From Ottowia beijingensis (GTDB lineage Bacteria; Pseudomonadota; Gammaproteobacteria; Burkholderiales; Burkholderiaceae_C): DNA of 64,000 nucleotides. Below the pieces are notes generated by a model. That model was not told the origin of the DNA, did not search any database, and worked only from the letters and a program-made list of their open reading frames with translations. The position numbers and the translations under genes are program-made. The stretch covers positions 3,162,001-3,226,000 of the forward strand of contig NZ_JACCKX010000001.1 in the NCBI RefSeq assembly GCF_013423955.1, in the 5' to 3' direction. The first letter of the stretch is position 1. Each line of letters begins with the position of its first letter. Of this stretch, positions 1 to 9,280 are shown one piece after another.

Positions 1-235
1 CGCGCAGCTCGACCTTGCCGCGTTTCAGGCGCTGGCCCAGCAACTCGCGCAACGCGGGCTCGTGCTGGCGCAATTCGTCCGACAGGCGAAAGCCGAGGTC
101 CAGAAAACGGCTGTTGACCGAGCGCAGTTCCAAGCCCACGCGGGGCTGCGCATTCTTCCACGCCGGGGCGTCTTCGGTGCTGCCGTGGGCGGTCTGCTGA
201 CCGCTGGCATAACCGGTCATACTGTAAACTGACAT
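1..235 (-). CDS. yicC: YicC family endoribonuclease, N-terminal part (runs off window start)
   Basis: The first 78 codons of a YicC-family protein are present; the gene continues beyond base 1. The N-terminus reads MSVYSMTGYASGQ, followed by ELRSVNSRFLDLGFRL and, near the edge, RGKVELR. This is the conserved YicC opening, in which MTGYA, RSVN-R-LD and RGK-E are hallmarks. YicC is known in E. coli as an RNase that affects small-RNA turnover. I chose the ATG at 235 because it gives the usual MxxYSMTGYA start; a second in-frame ATG lies five codons on. It is divergent from the kinase gene across a 90-bp gap that must hold both promoters. Confidence 0.93.
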   Translation of the reverse strand, partial: MSVYSMTGYASGQQTAHGSTEDAPAWKNAQPRVGLELRSVNSRFLDLGFRLSDELRQHEPALRELLGQRLKRGKVELR

Positions 236-325
236 GTTACTTTTCCCGGTGCGAAACGGTCTTTATCATGGCCTTGTCTGATCGGGACGCAGCCGTTTTG
301 GCCGGGCCGACAGACAGCACAAATT

Positions 326-1327
326 ATGTCAAAGCAGAAACCCGCACCCCTGCCGGCCGACACGGTGATCGGCGGGTATCGCGTGGTGCGTCGCATCTCG
401 GCCGGCGGTTTCGGCGTGGTCTATCTGGCGGTCGACAAGGAAGGCCAGCAGGTCGCCATCAAGGAATACCTGCCCTCGGCGCTGACGGTGCGCGACCAGG
501 GCGAACTGGTGCCGCACGTGGCGCCCGAGAAGCTGTCGCTGTACCGCCTGGGCCTGAAAAGCTTCTTCGAGGAAGGCCGTTCGCTGGCGCAGATCTCCCA
601 CCCCTCGGTGGTGAGCGTGCTGAACTTCTTCCGCCAGAACGAAACCGTGTACATGGTGATGAACTACCTGGAGGGCGCGACCCTGCAGGACTTCATCGTC
701 ACCGCGCGCGACCTGAAGAAGCAGAAGGTGTTCCGCGAGTCCACCATCCGCTCGCTGTTCGACGAGATCCTGCGCGGGCTGCGCATCGTGCACCAGCACA
801 AGATGCTGCACCTGGACCTGAAGCCGGCCAACATCTTCATCACCGACGACAACAAGGCGGTGATGATCGACTTCGGCGCCGCGCGCGAGGTGCTGAACAA
901 GGAAGGCAACTTCACCCGCCCCATGTACACGCCCGGCTTTGCCGCGCCCGAGATGTACCGCCGCGACTCCACCATGGGCCCGTGGACCGACATCTACGCC
1001 ATTGGCGCCTGCATCTATTCGTGCATGCAGGGCTACCCGCCCAACGATGCGCCGCAGCGGCTCGAAAAAGACCGCCTGGCGCTGTCGCTCACGCGCATGC
1101 GCGGCGTGTATTCCGACAACCTGATCGAGGTGGTCGAGTGGTGCATGTCGCTCGATCCGCTGTCGCGCCCGCAGTCGGTGTTCGCGCTGCAGAAGGAGCT
1201 GAGCCGCGAGGGCGAGCGCCAGTACACCAAACTCAGCGTGGGCGAGAAGGTGCGCCTGCAGTTCGACAACATGGTGACCGACACCAAGAAGAACCTCAAG
1301 CGCGCCACGCGCTTCGGCAAGAGTTGA
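326..1327 (+). CDS. Serine/threonine protein kinase (Hanks type), cytosolic
   Basis: This is a 333-residue kinase domain with little else. Visible motifs are a Gly-rich loop SAGGFGVVY (residues 25-33), the ATP-anchoring lysine in VAIKEY (K46), the catalytic loop HLDLKPAN (162-169, D164) and the Mg-binding DFG (182-184). The usual HRD arginine is leucine (HLD), so activation may not depend on the canonical Arg-phosphoacceptor contact. There is no transmembrane helix or PASTA domain, and the tail after about 270 is basic. A PP2C phosphatase gene begins 72 bp downstream on the same strand, so the pair probably forms a reversible Ser/Thr phosphorylation module. The substrate is unknown. Confidence 0.93.
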   Translation: MSKQKPAPLPADTVIGGYRVVRRISAGGFGVVYLAVDKEGQQVAIKEYLPSALTVRDQGELVPHVAPEKLSLYRLGLKSFFEEGRSLAQISHPSVVSVLNFFRQNETVYMVMNYLEGATLQDFIVTARDLKKQKVFRESTIRSLFDEILRGLRIVHQHKMLHLDLKPANIFITDDNKAVMIDFGAAREVLNKEGNFTRPMYTPGFAAPEMYRRDSTMGPWTDIYAIGACIYSCMQGYPPNDAPQRLEKDRLALSLTRMRGVYSDNLIEVVEWCMSLDPLSRPQSVFALQKELSREGERQYTKLSVGEKVRLQFDNMVTDTKKNLKRATRFGKS

Positions 1328-1399
1328 CGCGATCCCCCATCAGCCGCGCCGCACCCGCCCGTCGTGACGGCGAGCCCCGGCCATTCCATCCCAGTTTCA

Positions 1400-2305
1400 A
1401 TGAAATTCTCGGTATTTCAGCTCAGCCGCTTGGGCGGCCGTGAGAAGAACGAAGACCGCATGGGTTACTGCTACACCCGCGACGCCGGCCTGTTCGTGCT
1501 GGCCGACGGCATGGGCGGGCACCCGGACGGCGAGGTGGCAGCGCAGATTGCCCTGCAGTCCATGTCGGCCACCTTCCAGCGCCAGGCCAAGCCCAAGCTG
1601 CCCACGCCATCCACCTTTCTGGCCACGGGGCTGATGGCGGCCCACCACCAGATCATCCGCTACGCCAGCGAACGCGGCTTGCTCGACACGCCGCGCACCA
1701 CGCTGGTGGCCGGGCTGGTGCAGTCGGGCGAGCTGCACTGGGTGCACTGTGGCGATTCGCGCCTGTACGTGGTGCGCGACGGTGCGCTGCTCACGCGCAC
1801 GCGCGACCATTCGTACAGCGAGGCGCAGGCCAAGGCCGGTGCCTCGCTGGAGGGCATCAACCGCAACGTGCTGTTCACTTGCCTGGGCTCCACGGTGCGG
1901 CCCATGTTCGACGTCGCCGGCCCGCTGCGCCTGGCCGAGGGCGACAAGGTGCTGCTGTGCTCCGACGGCCTGTGGGGCAGCCTGACGGACGAGCAGATCG
2001 TCAGCGTGCTGTCTGCCAGCCCCGTGGCCGATGCCGTACCGGCGGTGGTGGAGATGGCGCTGCAGGCCGCCGGCGAGCATTCCGACAACGTCACGGTGCT
2101 GGCCTTCGAATGGGAGACGCCGGCCGATTCGGGCTTCCAGCACAGCGGCTTCACCGAGACCGAGCTGATGAGCGACGATGTGTTCGCCTCCACCATCCAG
2201 GCCGGGCTGGACCCGCTGATGGACGAGATGGACGAAGAGGCCATCGAGCGCTCGATCGCCGAGATCAATGAGGCGATCCAGAGAACGAAAAATCACACCC
2301 CCTGA
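1400..2305 (+). CDS. PP2C-family serine/threonine protein phosphatase
   Basis: This 301-residue metal-dependent phosphatase follows the kinase. Metal-binding motifs are in order: RxxNED (D19), ADGMGG (D36), CGDSRLY (D119), CSDGLWG (D189) and SDNVTV (D229). The C-terminal 50 residues are acidic and lie outside the catalytic fold. I chose the ATG at 1400 ([13 protein letters not shown]) because homology-like sequence begins there; an in-frame start 12 codons upstream adds unrelated residues. Its expected job is to reverse phosphorylation by the upstream kinase. Its stop codon lies inside a GC-rich dispersed repeat (R3). Confidence 0.93.
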   Translation: MKFSVFQLSRLGGREKNEDRMGYCYTRDAGLFVLADGMGGHPDGEVAAQIALQSMSATFQRQAKPKLPTPSTFLATGLMAAHHQIIRYASERGLLDTPRTTLVAGLVQSGELHWVHCGDSRLYVVRDGALLTRTRDHSYSEAQAKAGASLEGINRNVLFTCLGSTVRPMFDVAGPLRLAEGDKVLLCSDGLWGSLTDEQIVSVLSASPVADAVPAVVEMALQAAGEHSDNVTVLAFEWETPADSGFQHSGFTETELMSDDVFASTIQAGLDPLMDEMDEEAIERSIAEINEAIQRTKNHTP

Positions 2306-2390
2306 AGCGGCTGACGCCGCTTCCCCTCTGCTGCGCGAGGGGGACATCGCCAGTGGCCGGCGCAGGTCCGTCCACGGCGATCCTGGCATG
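2295..2390 (-). repeat. R3 GC-rich dispersed repeat, copy 1
   Basis: On the minus strand this stretch reads CATGCCAGGATCGCCGTGGA and continues through a CGGACCTGCGCCGGCCACTG core. It aligns along its length with copies at 54378-54473 and 56398-56494, with a fragment at 22343-22394. It spans the phosphatase stop codon and the gap before rph. Confidence 0.8.
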
Positions 2391-2424
2391 GCCTGCTCCG
2401 CGGCCTTTTGAATTCGACACGAAC

Positions 2425-3182
2425 ATGACCACTGACTCCATCGCTTCCACCCGTACCGACCGCGCGCCCGATGCGCTGCGCCCCGTCACCATCACGCGCG
2501 GCTACACCGTGCATGCCGAAGGCTCGGTGCTGATCGAGTTCGGGCAGACCAAGGTGCTGTGCACCGCTTCCGTCGAGGAGCGCGTGCCGCCGCACAAGCG
2601 CGGCAGTGGCGAGGGCTGGGTGACGGCCGAATACGGCATGCTGCCGCGTGCCACGCACACGCGCGGCGACCGCGAGGCCGCGCGCGGCAAGCAGAGCGGC
2701 CGCACGCAGGAGATCCAGCGCCTCATCGGCCGCAGCCTGCGCGCCGTGTTCGACCTGGCCAAGCTGGGCGAGCGCACCATCCACCTCGACTGCGACGTGA
2801 TCCAGGCCGACGGTGGCACGCGCACCGCCGCCATCACCGGCGCCTACGTGGCCGCGCACGACGCGGTGAGCTGGCTGCTGGCGCGCGGCGCGATCAGCGA
2901 ATCGCCCATCCTGCACCCGGTGGCGGCCATCTCGGTGGGCATCGTCGGCGGCACGCCCGTGCTCGATCTGGACTACGCACAGGACTCGTCGTGCGACACC
3001 GACATGAACGTGGTGATGACCGGCGCCGGCCATTACGTCGAGGTGCAGGGCACGGCCGAGGGCGTGGCCTTCTCGCGTGCCGAGATGGATCAGCTGCTGC
3101 GCCTGGCCGAAAAGGGCATTGGCGAGCTGATCGCGATGCAGTCCAAGGCACTGCAAAACAAGAGCTGCTTGCGCTTGTCTGA
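2425..3182 (+). CDS. rph: Ribonuclease PH (3'-end tRNA processing)
   Basis: RNase PH trims tRNA 3' ends by phosphorolysis. The start [20 protein letters not shown] is followed by family motifs [54 protein letters not shown] and [13 protein letters not shown]. In the present reading the frame does not stop at the expected end but runs on to 3321, over rdgB. Supplying one base near 3166 gives a normal end (...NxELLALV, stop 3182) and a 252-residue protein of usual family length. I take the read-through as a sequence error. The 3' end also falls in sequence resembling an R1 element arm. Confidence 0.9.
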
Positions 3183-3205
3183 AAAGCGCTGCAGCCTGAT
3201 TTGGC

Positions 3206-3808
3206 ATGAAAATCGTTCTGGCATCCAACAACGCCGGCAAGCTGGCCGAGCTGCAGGCCATGCTGGCACCGCTGGGCATGGATCTGGTGCGCCAGGCCGA
3301 CCTGGGCATCGGCGAGGCTGAGGAGCCGTTCCGCACTTTCGTCGAGAACGCGCTGGCCAAGGCGCGCCACGCATCCTTGATGAGCGGCCTGCCCGCGCTG
3401 GCCGACGACGCCGGCCTGTGCGTCGATGCCTTCGGCGGCCTGCCGGGCGTCGACACGGCCTTCTACGCCACGCAGTTCGGCTACGAAAAGAGCGACGACA
3501 ACAACGTGCGTGCGCTGCTAGAGCAGATGCGCGATGTCGACAACCGCCGCGCCGCCATGGTCAGCACGCTGGTGGCGCTGCGCAGTGCCGACGACCCCGA
3601 GCCGCTGATCGCCGTCGGCCGCGTGGTGGGCGAGATCACGCGCGAGCGGCGCGGCACGGGCGGCTTCGGCTTCGATCCGGTGATGTTCATCTCTGAGTTC
3701 GGCCAGACCTTTGCCGAGCTGCCGCCCGCCATGAAGAACGCCCACAGCCACCGCGGCCGCGCCGCAGCGCGCATGGTGGAGTTGATGCGTGCGCACTGGC
3801 TGGCGTAA
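3206..3808 (+). CDS. rdgB: dITP/XTP pyrophosphatase (non-canonical purine NTPase)
   Basis: This 200-residue Ham1/RdgB protein hydrolyses dITP and XTP to monophosphates and so keeps deaminated purines out of DNA. Motifs are the N-terminal [11 protein letters not shown] substrate loop, [28 protein letters not shown] and the C-terminal SHRGRAA. The frame is intact. It lies 23 bp after the expected rph stop and before hemW, a standard Burkholderiales order. An R1 palindrome directly after its stop may act as a transcript end or processing site. Confidence 0.96.
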   Translation: MKIVLASNNAGKLAELQAMLAPLGMDLVRQADLGIGEAEEPFRTFVENALAKARHASLMSGLPALADDAGLCVDAFGGLPGVDTAFYATQFGYEKSDDNNVRALLEQMRDVDNRRAAMVSTLVALRSADDPEPLIAVGRVVGEITRERRGTGGFGFDPVMFISEFGQTFAELPPAMKNAHSHRGRAAARMVELMRAHWLA

Positions 3809-3815
3809 CGGAGGA

Positions 3816-3915
3816 TTCAATATTCATAGCTGCTTGCGCCTGCCAGTCAAGGATTTCAGATATGTTTCTAAATGAAATCCTTATGCAGCGTGCGCAAGCA
3901 GCTCTGATTATTGAA
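3816..3915. repeat. R1 palindromic dispersed element, full copy
   Basis: Perfect nested inverted repeats are visible: TTCAATA (3816-3822) with TATTGAA (3909-3915), and AGCTGCTTGCGC (3828-3839) with GCGCAAGCAGCT (3892-3903). An inner GGATTTCA/TGAAATCC pair is also present. It fills most of the rdgB-hemW gap. Related copies are at 11101, 25281 and 59824. Confidence 0.88.
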
Positions 3916-3938
3916 GTGAACTGTTGCGCCCCTCGCCG

Positions 3939-5137
3939 ATGAACGACGTCTCGCACTACTTGCGTCCCGGCACGCTGCAACTGCCAGCGCTGCCGCCGCT
4001 GTCGCTGTACGTGCACCTGCCGTGGTGCATCCGCAAGTGCCCCTACTGCGATTTCAACTCGCACGAGCGGCGCGAGGGCACCGACGCCGCCGCGCAGCAG
4101 GCGCGCTACGTCGATGCGCTGATGGCCGATCTGGAAGCCGGCCTGCCGCTCATCTGGGGCCGCCCCATCTACAGCGTGTTCATCGGCGGCGGCACGCCCA
4201 GCCTGTTCGAGCCGGCGCAGATCGACCGCCTGATCGCCGGCGTGCGCGCCCGCCTGCCGCTGGAGCCGGCCTGCGAGATCACGCTGGAGGCCAACCCGGG
4301 CACCTTCGAGCGCGAGCGCTTCGCCGCCTTTCGCGCCGCCGGCGTCACGCGCCTGTCGATCGGCGTGCAGAGCTTCAACGACCGGCACCTGCAGGCCATC
4401 GGCCGCGTGCACGACGGCGCGCAGGCCCGCGCCGCGGTGGAAGAGGCCGCGCGCGCCTTCGACACCTTCAACCTCGACCTGATGTACGCGCTGCCCGGCC
4501 AGTCGCTGGCCGATCTGCAGCACGATCTGGCCACGGCGCTGGCCTTCAACCCGCCGCACCTGTCGGTCTACCACCTGACGATCGAGCCGAACACGGTGTT
4601 CGCCAAGTTTCCGCCGCGCGTGCCGGACGAGGACGTGGCGTGGGACATGCTCGACCACATCACCGAAGCCACGGCGCAGGCCGGGCTGGAGCGCTACGAA
4701 GTCTCGGCCTACGCGCGCGCCGGCCACCGCTGCGTGCACAACCAGAACTACTGGCAGTTCGGCGACTACCTGGGCATCGGCGCGGGCGCGCACGGCAAGC
4801 TGAGCTTTCCGCACCGCATCGTGCGGCAGGTGCGGCACCGCCAGCCCGAGCTGTACATGGAGCGCGCCCTGGCCGGCGACGCCGTGGCGCAGGCGCACGA
4901 GGTGGCCCGGCGCGAGCTGCCGTTCGAATACATGCTGAACGCGCTGCGGCTGAAGGATGGCTTCACGCTGCAGGATTACTTCGACAGAACCGGCCTGCCG
5001 CCCAGCAGCGTGCGCGAAGCGCTGCAAAAGCAGAGCAGAGCGGCTGGCTGGAACAGGATGGTGCGGTGCTGCGGCCCACCGCGCGCGGCTTCGATTTCCT
5101 GAGCGATCTGCAGGCGCTGTTTCTGCCCGAGGACTGA
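3939..5137 (+). CDS. hemW: HemW, radical SAM heme chaperone (one apparent frameshift)
   Basis: HemW resembles coproporphyrinogen III dehydrogenase and is a heme-binding chaperone. The radical-SAM cluster motif CIRKCPYCDF appears near residue 30, followed by FIGGGTPSLF, LEANPGTFE and RLSIGVQSFN. The C-terminal part carries NYWQFGDYLGIGAGAHGK. Near 5031 one base appears missing: after EALQK the frame must shift to give EQSGWLEQDGA and end at 5137. The 1199-nt span is one short of a multiple of three, as expected for a single deletion. I chose the ATG at 3939 (MNDVSHYLRPG) over an upstream TTG. Confidence 0.9.
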
Positions 5138-5334
5138 GGCCTGCGGTGCTGGCCCGTCGTGTGGCGACTATGTCGCACGACACACATCAGAGTAGTTCTG
5201 AACTGACGCACAGGCGCCGCCGGCACCTACTGCGCGCGCGCCGATCTCTTCATACGATGAACCCATCGCAAACGCTTCAACACTACTTCATGACCCCATG
5301 AAGGGCGTTTGTGAAACATCACAGGAGATTCACC

Positions 5335-5544
5335 ATGAACGAAGACACCATCGCCGGCAACTGGAAGCAGTTCAAGGGCAAAGTGAAAGAGCAGTGGGGC
5401 AAGCTGACGGACGACGATCTGGACGTGATTGCCGGCAAGCGCGACCAGATGGTCGGCAAGATGCAGGAGCGCTACGGCATCGCCCGTGACGAAGCCGAGA
5501 AGCAGGTGAGCAACTGGGAAAGCAGCAACAAGTACCGCTGGTAA
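5335..5544 (+). CDS. CsbD family stress-response protein
   Basis: This 69-residue hydrophilic protein opens MNEDTIAGNWKQFKGKVKEQ, the CsbD signature, and has the central block DDDLDVIAGKRDQMVGKMQE. CsbD proteins are small, soluble and often induced by general stress; their biochemical role is not established. A good AGGAG sits 8 bases before the ATG at 5335, which decides the start over an upstream in-frame ATG. It appears monocistronic, with a hairpin terminator 43 bp downstream. Confidence 0.93.
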   Translation: MNEDTIAGNWKQFKGKVKEQWGKLTDDDLDVIAGKRDQMVGKMQERYGIARDEAEKQVSNWESSNKYRW

Positions 5545-5587
5545 GTCGTACGGTTGCCGGGTTCGCTCGCCGAGCCCTGACCGCCGA

Positions 5588-5621
5588 AGCCGCGTGTGCC
5601 GTTCAGGCCGCGCGGCTTTTT
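5588..5621 (+). terminator. Rho-independent terminator after csbD
   Basis: An AGCCGCG stem (5588-5594) pairs with CGCGGCT (5611-5617) and is followed by a T run. It lies between convergent csbD and the LOG gene and could serve csbD. Confidence 0.75.
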
Positions 5622-5631
5622 CGTGGCCGCC

Positions 5632-6219
5632 TCAGATGGCGTGCACCTGCGTCGGCAGCGGGAACCCGGCCGACTCCACCAGTGTTTCCAGCAGGCGCTG
5701 CCAGTCGTCGTCGGCGTTCATCAGTTGCATCTGGCTGCCATCCATGAAGCCGCTGGCCACGCAGTGGTCGATGAAGCGCAGCATGGCCTCGTAGTAGCCG
5801 TGCTGATTCAGCAGGCCGAGCGGCTTGTTGTGGTAACCGAGCTGGCGCCAGGTCCAGGTCTCGAAGAATTCCTCGAAGGTGCCGATGCCGCCCGGCAGCG
5901 CCAGGAAGGCGTCGGCGCGCTCGGCCATGATGCGCTTGCGCTCGTGCATGGTCTCGACCACGTGCAGCTCGGTGCAGCCACGGTGCGCATGCTCGCGCTC
6001 CACCAGCGTGCGCGGAATCACGCCGACGACACGGCCGCCCGCGGCCAGCGTGGCATCGGCCACCACGCCCATGAGCCCGCTGCGGCCGCCGCCATACACC
6101 AGCTGGCCGCCGCGCGCGCCGATCCAGTGGCCGACCTCGGCGGCGGTGTGCGCGAAGCGCTCGTCAACACCGGGGCGCGAGCCGCAGTAGACGCAGATCG
6201 AAAAGGCAGGAGCGTTCAT
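5632..6219 (-). CDS. LOG family protein (TIGR00730 Rossmann fold)
   Basis: This intact 195-residue protein starts MNAPAFSICVYCGSRPG and carries LVYGGGRSGLMGVVAD and the diagnostic LPGGIGTFEEFFE. LOG proteins hydrolyse nucleoside 5'-monophosphates to free base and ribose-5-phosphate, best known for cytokinin activation; in bacteria the physiological substrate is often unclear. Its ATG overlaps the presumed stop of the upstream diacylglycerol kinase gene in a TGATG arrangement, so the two are probably translationally coupled. Confidence 0.93.
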   Translation of the reverse strand: MNAPAFSICVYCGSRPGVDERFAHTAAEVGHWIGARGGQLVYGGGRSGLMGVVADATLAAGGRVVGVIPRTLVEREHAHRGCTELHVVETMHERKRIMAERADAFLALPGGIGTFEEFFETWTWRQLGYHNKPLGLLNQHGYYEAMLRFIDHCVASGFMDGSQMQLMNADDDWQRLLETLVESAGFPLPTQVHAI

Positions 6220-6636
6220 CAGGCGAAAAATGCGTGTAGAGCGCCGACAGCCAGATGCCGCCCGCCAGCACCAGGCTGAGCAGCACGGCGGCAGAGCCCA
6301 TGTCCTTGGCGCGCTTGGACAAATCGTGCCATTCCGGGCCGATGCGGTCGATGGCGGTCTCGATGCCGGTGTTGAGCAGCTCGACGATCATCACGAACAG
6401 CACCGAGCCGGCCAGCAGCGCCGTCTCCATCCAGCTGCGGCCGATCCAGAACGCCGCCGGCAGCAGCACGAAGGCGGCAATGGCCTCCTGCCGGAAGGCG
6501 GTCTCGCCCCAGCCGGCGCGCAGCCCTCGATGGAGTAGCCCGTGGCGTGCCACACGCGCGACAGGCCGGTGCGTGCCTTCTGCGGGTTGACGGGGTCCGG
6601 CGCGGTGGAGGCGGTCGGTGGCGAGGGCGGATTCAT
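6219..6636 (-). CDS. dgkA: Diacylglycerol kinase (two apparent frameshifts)
   Basis: This small integral membrane kinase recycles diacylglycerol to phosphatidic acid. Recognisable parts are SRVWHATGYSIEG, WGETAFRQEAIAAFVLL (the AFRQE active-site segment), VMIVELLNTGIETAIDRIG and RAKDMGSAAVLLSL. Two reading-frame breaks occur, near 6524 and in the T run near 6228. Correcting both gives about 139 residues and a TGA that overlaps the LOG ATG. The 418-nt span is two bases short of a codon multiple, as expected. The first 25 residues are a Pro/Thr-rich leader before the usual family start. Confidence 0.88.
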
Positions 6637-6689
6637 GCGGCGATTGTCGGGCACGGGCATGACGGATGTGGGGGCGGCGGCGCTTGCGC

Positions 6690-7203
6690 TCACACGCGGC
6701 GGCGCGACAGGTCGGGCTGCACGTCGATCAGCCGGGTGCCGGCCCACACGTCGTGCCAGAACTGCTGCCCGCGCTGAAAGCGGCTCAGCAGCGCCCACAC
6801 CACGATCCAGCCCCCATCAGCACCGTCACCTCGCCGCCCGACAGCTTGAACGGCGCCATGGCGGCCAGCGGGGGCAGAAACCACACCCAGGCCAGCAGAT
6901 ACCGGAGCAGCGCGCGCGGCCAGCGCAGCGGCTGGCCCTGCCGGTCGACGACGCGGATGTGCCAGGTCTTCATCGGCAGCGTCTGGCCCTTGACCCAGAA
7001 ATAGCCGAAGTACAGCGCCAGCACGGCGAACAGCAGCAACTGCAGCGCATGGCGGTTGTCCAACGCGTGGCGCGTGTTGGTCAGGATGCCGAAGACCAGG
7101 CCCGGCAGCACCACCACGCCGAACATCAGCGTGCCCTCGTACAGCCAGCAGGCCATGCGGCGGCGCAGCGAGGCGCGCGCAGCGAGGCGGGCAGGGCAGG
7201 CAT
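6690..7203 (-). CDS. RDD family membrane protein (two apparent frameshifts)
   Basis: RDD proteins have about three transmembrane helices and are poorly characterised; some are thought to be transporters. The core, near residues 15-125, reads MACWLYEGTLMFGVVVLPG, ALYFGYFWVKGQTLPMKTWH, then IRVVDRQGQPLRWPRALLRY. This matches the RDD pattern of two hydrophobic helices and a WxKGQTLPMKxW loop. Frame breaks are inferred near 7172 (joining the MPALPASLR start to the core) and in the G run near 6813 (joining to GWIVVWALLSRF). With two restored bases it would be 171 residues. It lies between the DUF3106 gene and dgkA, all on the minus strand. Confidence 0.8.
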
Positions 7204-7288
7204 GGTGGGGAGGCCGGAGCGGCGGATGAATTCATGCGACAGGAGACTTCTGGGGCGGCGGGCAGGATGCCGGCCGCCTGTCGGCGGT

Positions 7289-7912
7289 TCAGCGCTGCGG
7301 CTCGGGCGCCGATGCGGGCGGCTGGGGCAGAAGTGTATGGCGATTCACGGGCGGCGCCGGCTGCGCCGTGGTGGCAGGTGCCGGCCCGGTAGGCGTGGCC
7401 ACCGGCACGGGCGGGCGCGTGGGGCGCAGCAGGCGATCGGCCGGCGCCGGCCGCAGCGCGGGTGCGGCACCGGCGGGCGGCTTGGGCCGGTCGTTGGCCA
7501 GGCGCTCGCGCTCCTCGACCGGCAGGGCCTGGTATTCCTCCCATTTGGCGCGCCTTTCGTCGGCGGGCACGCGGCGCACCTCGCCGAAATTGAGCCGCGC
7601 CTGCGTGCGCTGCGCCGGGGTCAGGTTGGCCCATTCGGTCATGCGGCTTTGCAGCGTGGCGCGCTCGTCGGGCGACATGCGGTTGAAGTTGTCGACCAGC
7701 GCCACCCATTTGCGTTGCTGGTCGGCCCCCATGGTGGGCCAGAGCTTGCTGAGCGGCTGCAGCGCGGCCTGCTGCTCCGAGGTCAGGCTGCGCCAGGCGA
7801 TCATGCTGCCGGCCTGGGCAGTCAGGGTGGCTTCAGCCGGGGCCTGCGCCCACGCCGAAGTCAGCATCAGGGTGCTGAGAGCGACGAGCAGGACCGGCAG
7901 GATGGGGCGCAT
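7289..7912 (-). CDS. DUF3106 domain protein, exported
   Basis: This 207-residue protein has a signal peptide (LPVLLVALSTLMLTSAWAQA). It has a repetitive middle of the form W..L...Q...L.PL...W..M...Q...W, seen as WRSLTSEQQAALQPLSKLW and later MTEWANLTPAQRTQARLNF. This is the DUF3106 pattern. A Pro/Ala-rich tail follows. The function is unknown. The consistent linkage to an ECF sigma factor and the DUF3619 protein suggests a periplasmic arm of an envelope-stress circuit, but that is inference. The start at 7912 directly precedes the signal sequence. Confidence 0.88.
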   Translation of the reverse strand: MRPILPVLLVALSTLMLTSAWAQAPAEATLTAQAGSMIAWRSLTSEQQAALQPLSKLWPTMGADQQRKWVALVDNFNRMSPDERATLQSRMTEWANLTPAQRTQARLNFGEVRRVPADERRAKWEEYQALPVEERERLANDRPKPPAGAAPALRPAPADRLLRPTRPPVPVATPTGPAPATTAQPAPPVNRHTLLPQPPASAPEPQR

Positions 7913-7941
7913 GGGCGTGGCGAAGGGGCGATGGCCACAGC

Positions 7942-8406
7942 TTAACGGGTGACGCTGCCCTGTGCTCCCTTGCTGGACTTCAGGTATTGCAGAAAGCCCG
8001 GATCGGCGTACGCCTCGGGCGGCAGGTCGTCGGTCAGCAGGGCGGCGTCCAGTTCGGCCACTTCGGCGGTGCGGTCGTCGTCCTGCACCAGGTTGATGGT
8101 GACGAGGCCGGCCGCCACGACCAGCACCAGCATGCCCGAGGCCAGGCGGCCCCAGAAGCCCAGGCCGTCGTCGCCCAGGCCGAGCGTGGCGGTGTCGCCG
8201 CTGCGCGACACGGCGCTGGCGGCACGCTGGCGCACCAGCGCCACCGGCTGCCTGCGCCGCGCCAGCGCCTGTTCGCGCGCCGCACGCAGGCGCTCGCCGA
8301 TGTCGTGCGGCAGCGCCTCGGCACCGGCCGAAAGGCGCGCGGCCACGCGCAAGCCGAAACGGTTGTGCAGGGTATCGGTGTGCTGTTGGCTGTAGTTGGT
8401 GTTCAT
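7942..8406 (-). CDS. DUF3619 membrane protein, likely anti-sigma-type partner
   Basis: This 154-residue protein begins MNTNYSQQHTDTLHNRFGL and has one hydrophobic segment (ASGMLVLVVAAGLVTINLV, about residues 90-108) followed by a short acidic outer tail. Its start overlaps the stop of the sigma-factor gene by four bases (8403-8406). A single-pass protein coupled to an ECF sigma gene is the usual arrangement for an anti-sigma factor. DUF3619 itself has no proven function, so the anti-sigma role is inferred. Confidence 0.85.
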   Translation of the reverse strand: MNTNYSQQHTDTLHNRFGLRVAARLSAGAEALPHDIGERLRAAREQALARRRQPVALVRQRAASAVSRSGDTATLGLGDDGLGFWGRLASGMLVLVVAAGLVTINLVQDDDRTAEVAELDAALLTDDLPPEAYADPGFLQYLKSSKGAQGSVTR

Positions 8407-8969
8407 GGCAGGATTCCCCTGGCTCGCAGTGCCTTGGCCAGCGCCTGGACCGCACGCGAGCAGTGCGTCTTGACACTGCCTTCCGAGCACCCCATGGCAG
8501 CCGCCGTTTCGGCAACATCCATTTCCTCCCAGTAACGCATCAGAAACGCCTCGCGTTGACGGTTGGGAAGGGCCTGTATCTGTAACTCGATCTCCCGCAG
8601 GATCTCGGCGCGGCGCGTCGAATCCTCGGCGCTTTCGATCTGCTGCGAATCCGAGGCGCCGGCAAAGGCTTCCAGCAGGTCGAAATCCCCATCGCCGTCG
8701 GGCGACTCGAAGTCGCTCATGTTCGAGAACAGGGCGTTGCGTGTCTTCTGGCGGCGGAACCAGTCCAGCGTGCTGTTGGACAGGATGCGCTGGAACAGCA
8801 GCGGCAGCTCGGCCGGCGGCTTGTCGCCGTAGTGCTCGGCCAGCTTCATCATGCTGTCCTGCACGATGTCGAGTGCTGCATCCTCGTCGCGCACGTGGTA
8901 GACGGTGCGCTTGAACGCCCGCTTCTCGACGCTTTTGAGGAAATCGGAGAGTTCTTGTTCGGTGGCCAA
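8403..8969 (-). CDS. RNA polymerase ECF sigma factor
   Basis: This is a 188-residue sigma-70 family protein with regions 2 and 4. Region 2 includes DEDAALDIVQDSMMKLAEHY and FQRILSNSTLDWFRRQKTRN. Region 4 reads LPNRQREAFLMRYWEEMDVA then AETAAAMGCSEGSVKTHCSR, a helix-turn-helix. An acidic linker lies between them. It is the first gene of a minus-strand set with DUF3619 and DUF3106, so it probably controls envelope functions. No anti-sigma homology beyond DUF3619 is visible. Confidence 0.94.
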   Translation of the reverse strand: MATEQELSDFLKSVEKRAFKRTVYHVRDEDAALDIVQDSMMKLAEHYGDKPPAELPLLFQRILSNSTLDWFRRQKTRNALFSNMSDFESPDGDGDFDLLEAFAGASDSQQIESAEDSTRRAEILREIELQIQALPNRQREAFLMRYWEEMDVAETAAAMGCSEGSVKTHCSRAVQALAKALRARGILP

Positions 8970-9280
8970 GGACGTCGAACGACAGGGCGGCGGTGGCGCA
9001 GTGACTGCGGCGTGGTGGACGCGCCTTCGGCGGCGCCCATCCCTCTTTCTGGCCGCGATTATGGCACCCGGCCGCCACAGATTCGCGGCTGGCGCTGGCG
9101 CTGGCCATGTTGCAGTGCGATAATCCGCATTGCAGTCAAAAAGGCAAACGGGTCATCGTCCGGCGGGAAAGCAGTCCCGGCCCATGGCGCATGGCCTCAA
9201 GTCCTGAAGCGGCCTCACAAGGGCTGGCAAGGGGCACCCAAGGTATTTCGTCAGAGAAATTCTCGAAAGGTTGATCAAAA
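8970..9280. other. Divergent intergenic region, sigma gene / ilvB
   Basis: This 311-bp gap must hold promoters for the sigma operon and ilvBHC. I see no leader peptide rich in Ile/Val/Leu codons and no terminator-like hairpin, so no attenuator of the leuA type. A GAAAGG ribosome site lies just before ilvB. Confidence 0.6.

Noticed and set aside
2425..3321. RNase PH read-through overlapping rdgB by about 116 bp
   Set aside because: The extra tail has no family similarity and one restored base gives a normal stop at 3182.
8970..9280. Possible attenuator or leader peptide before ilvB
   Set aside because: The only short ATG frame (MAHGLKS) lacks Ile/Val/Leu runs and no T-tailed hairpin follows.
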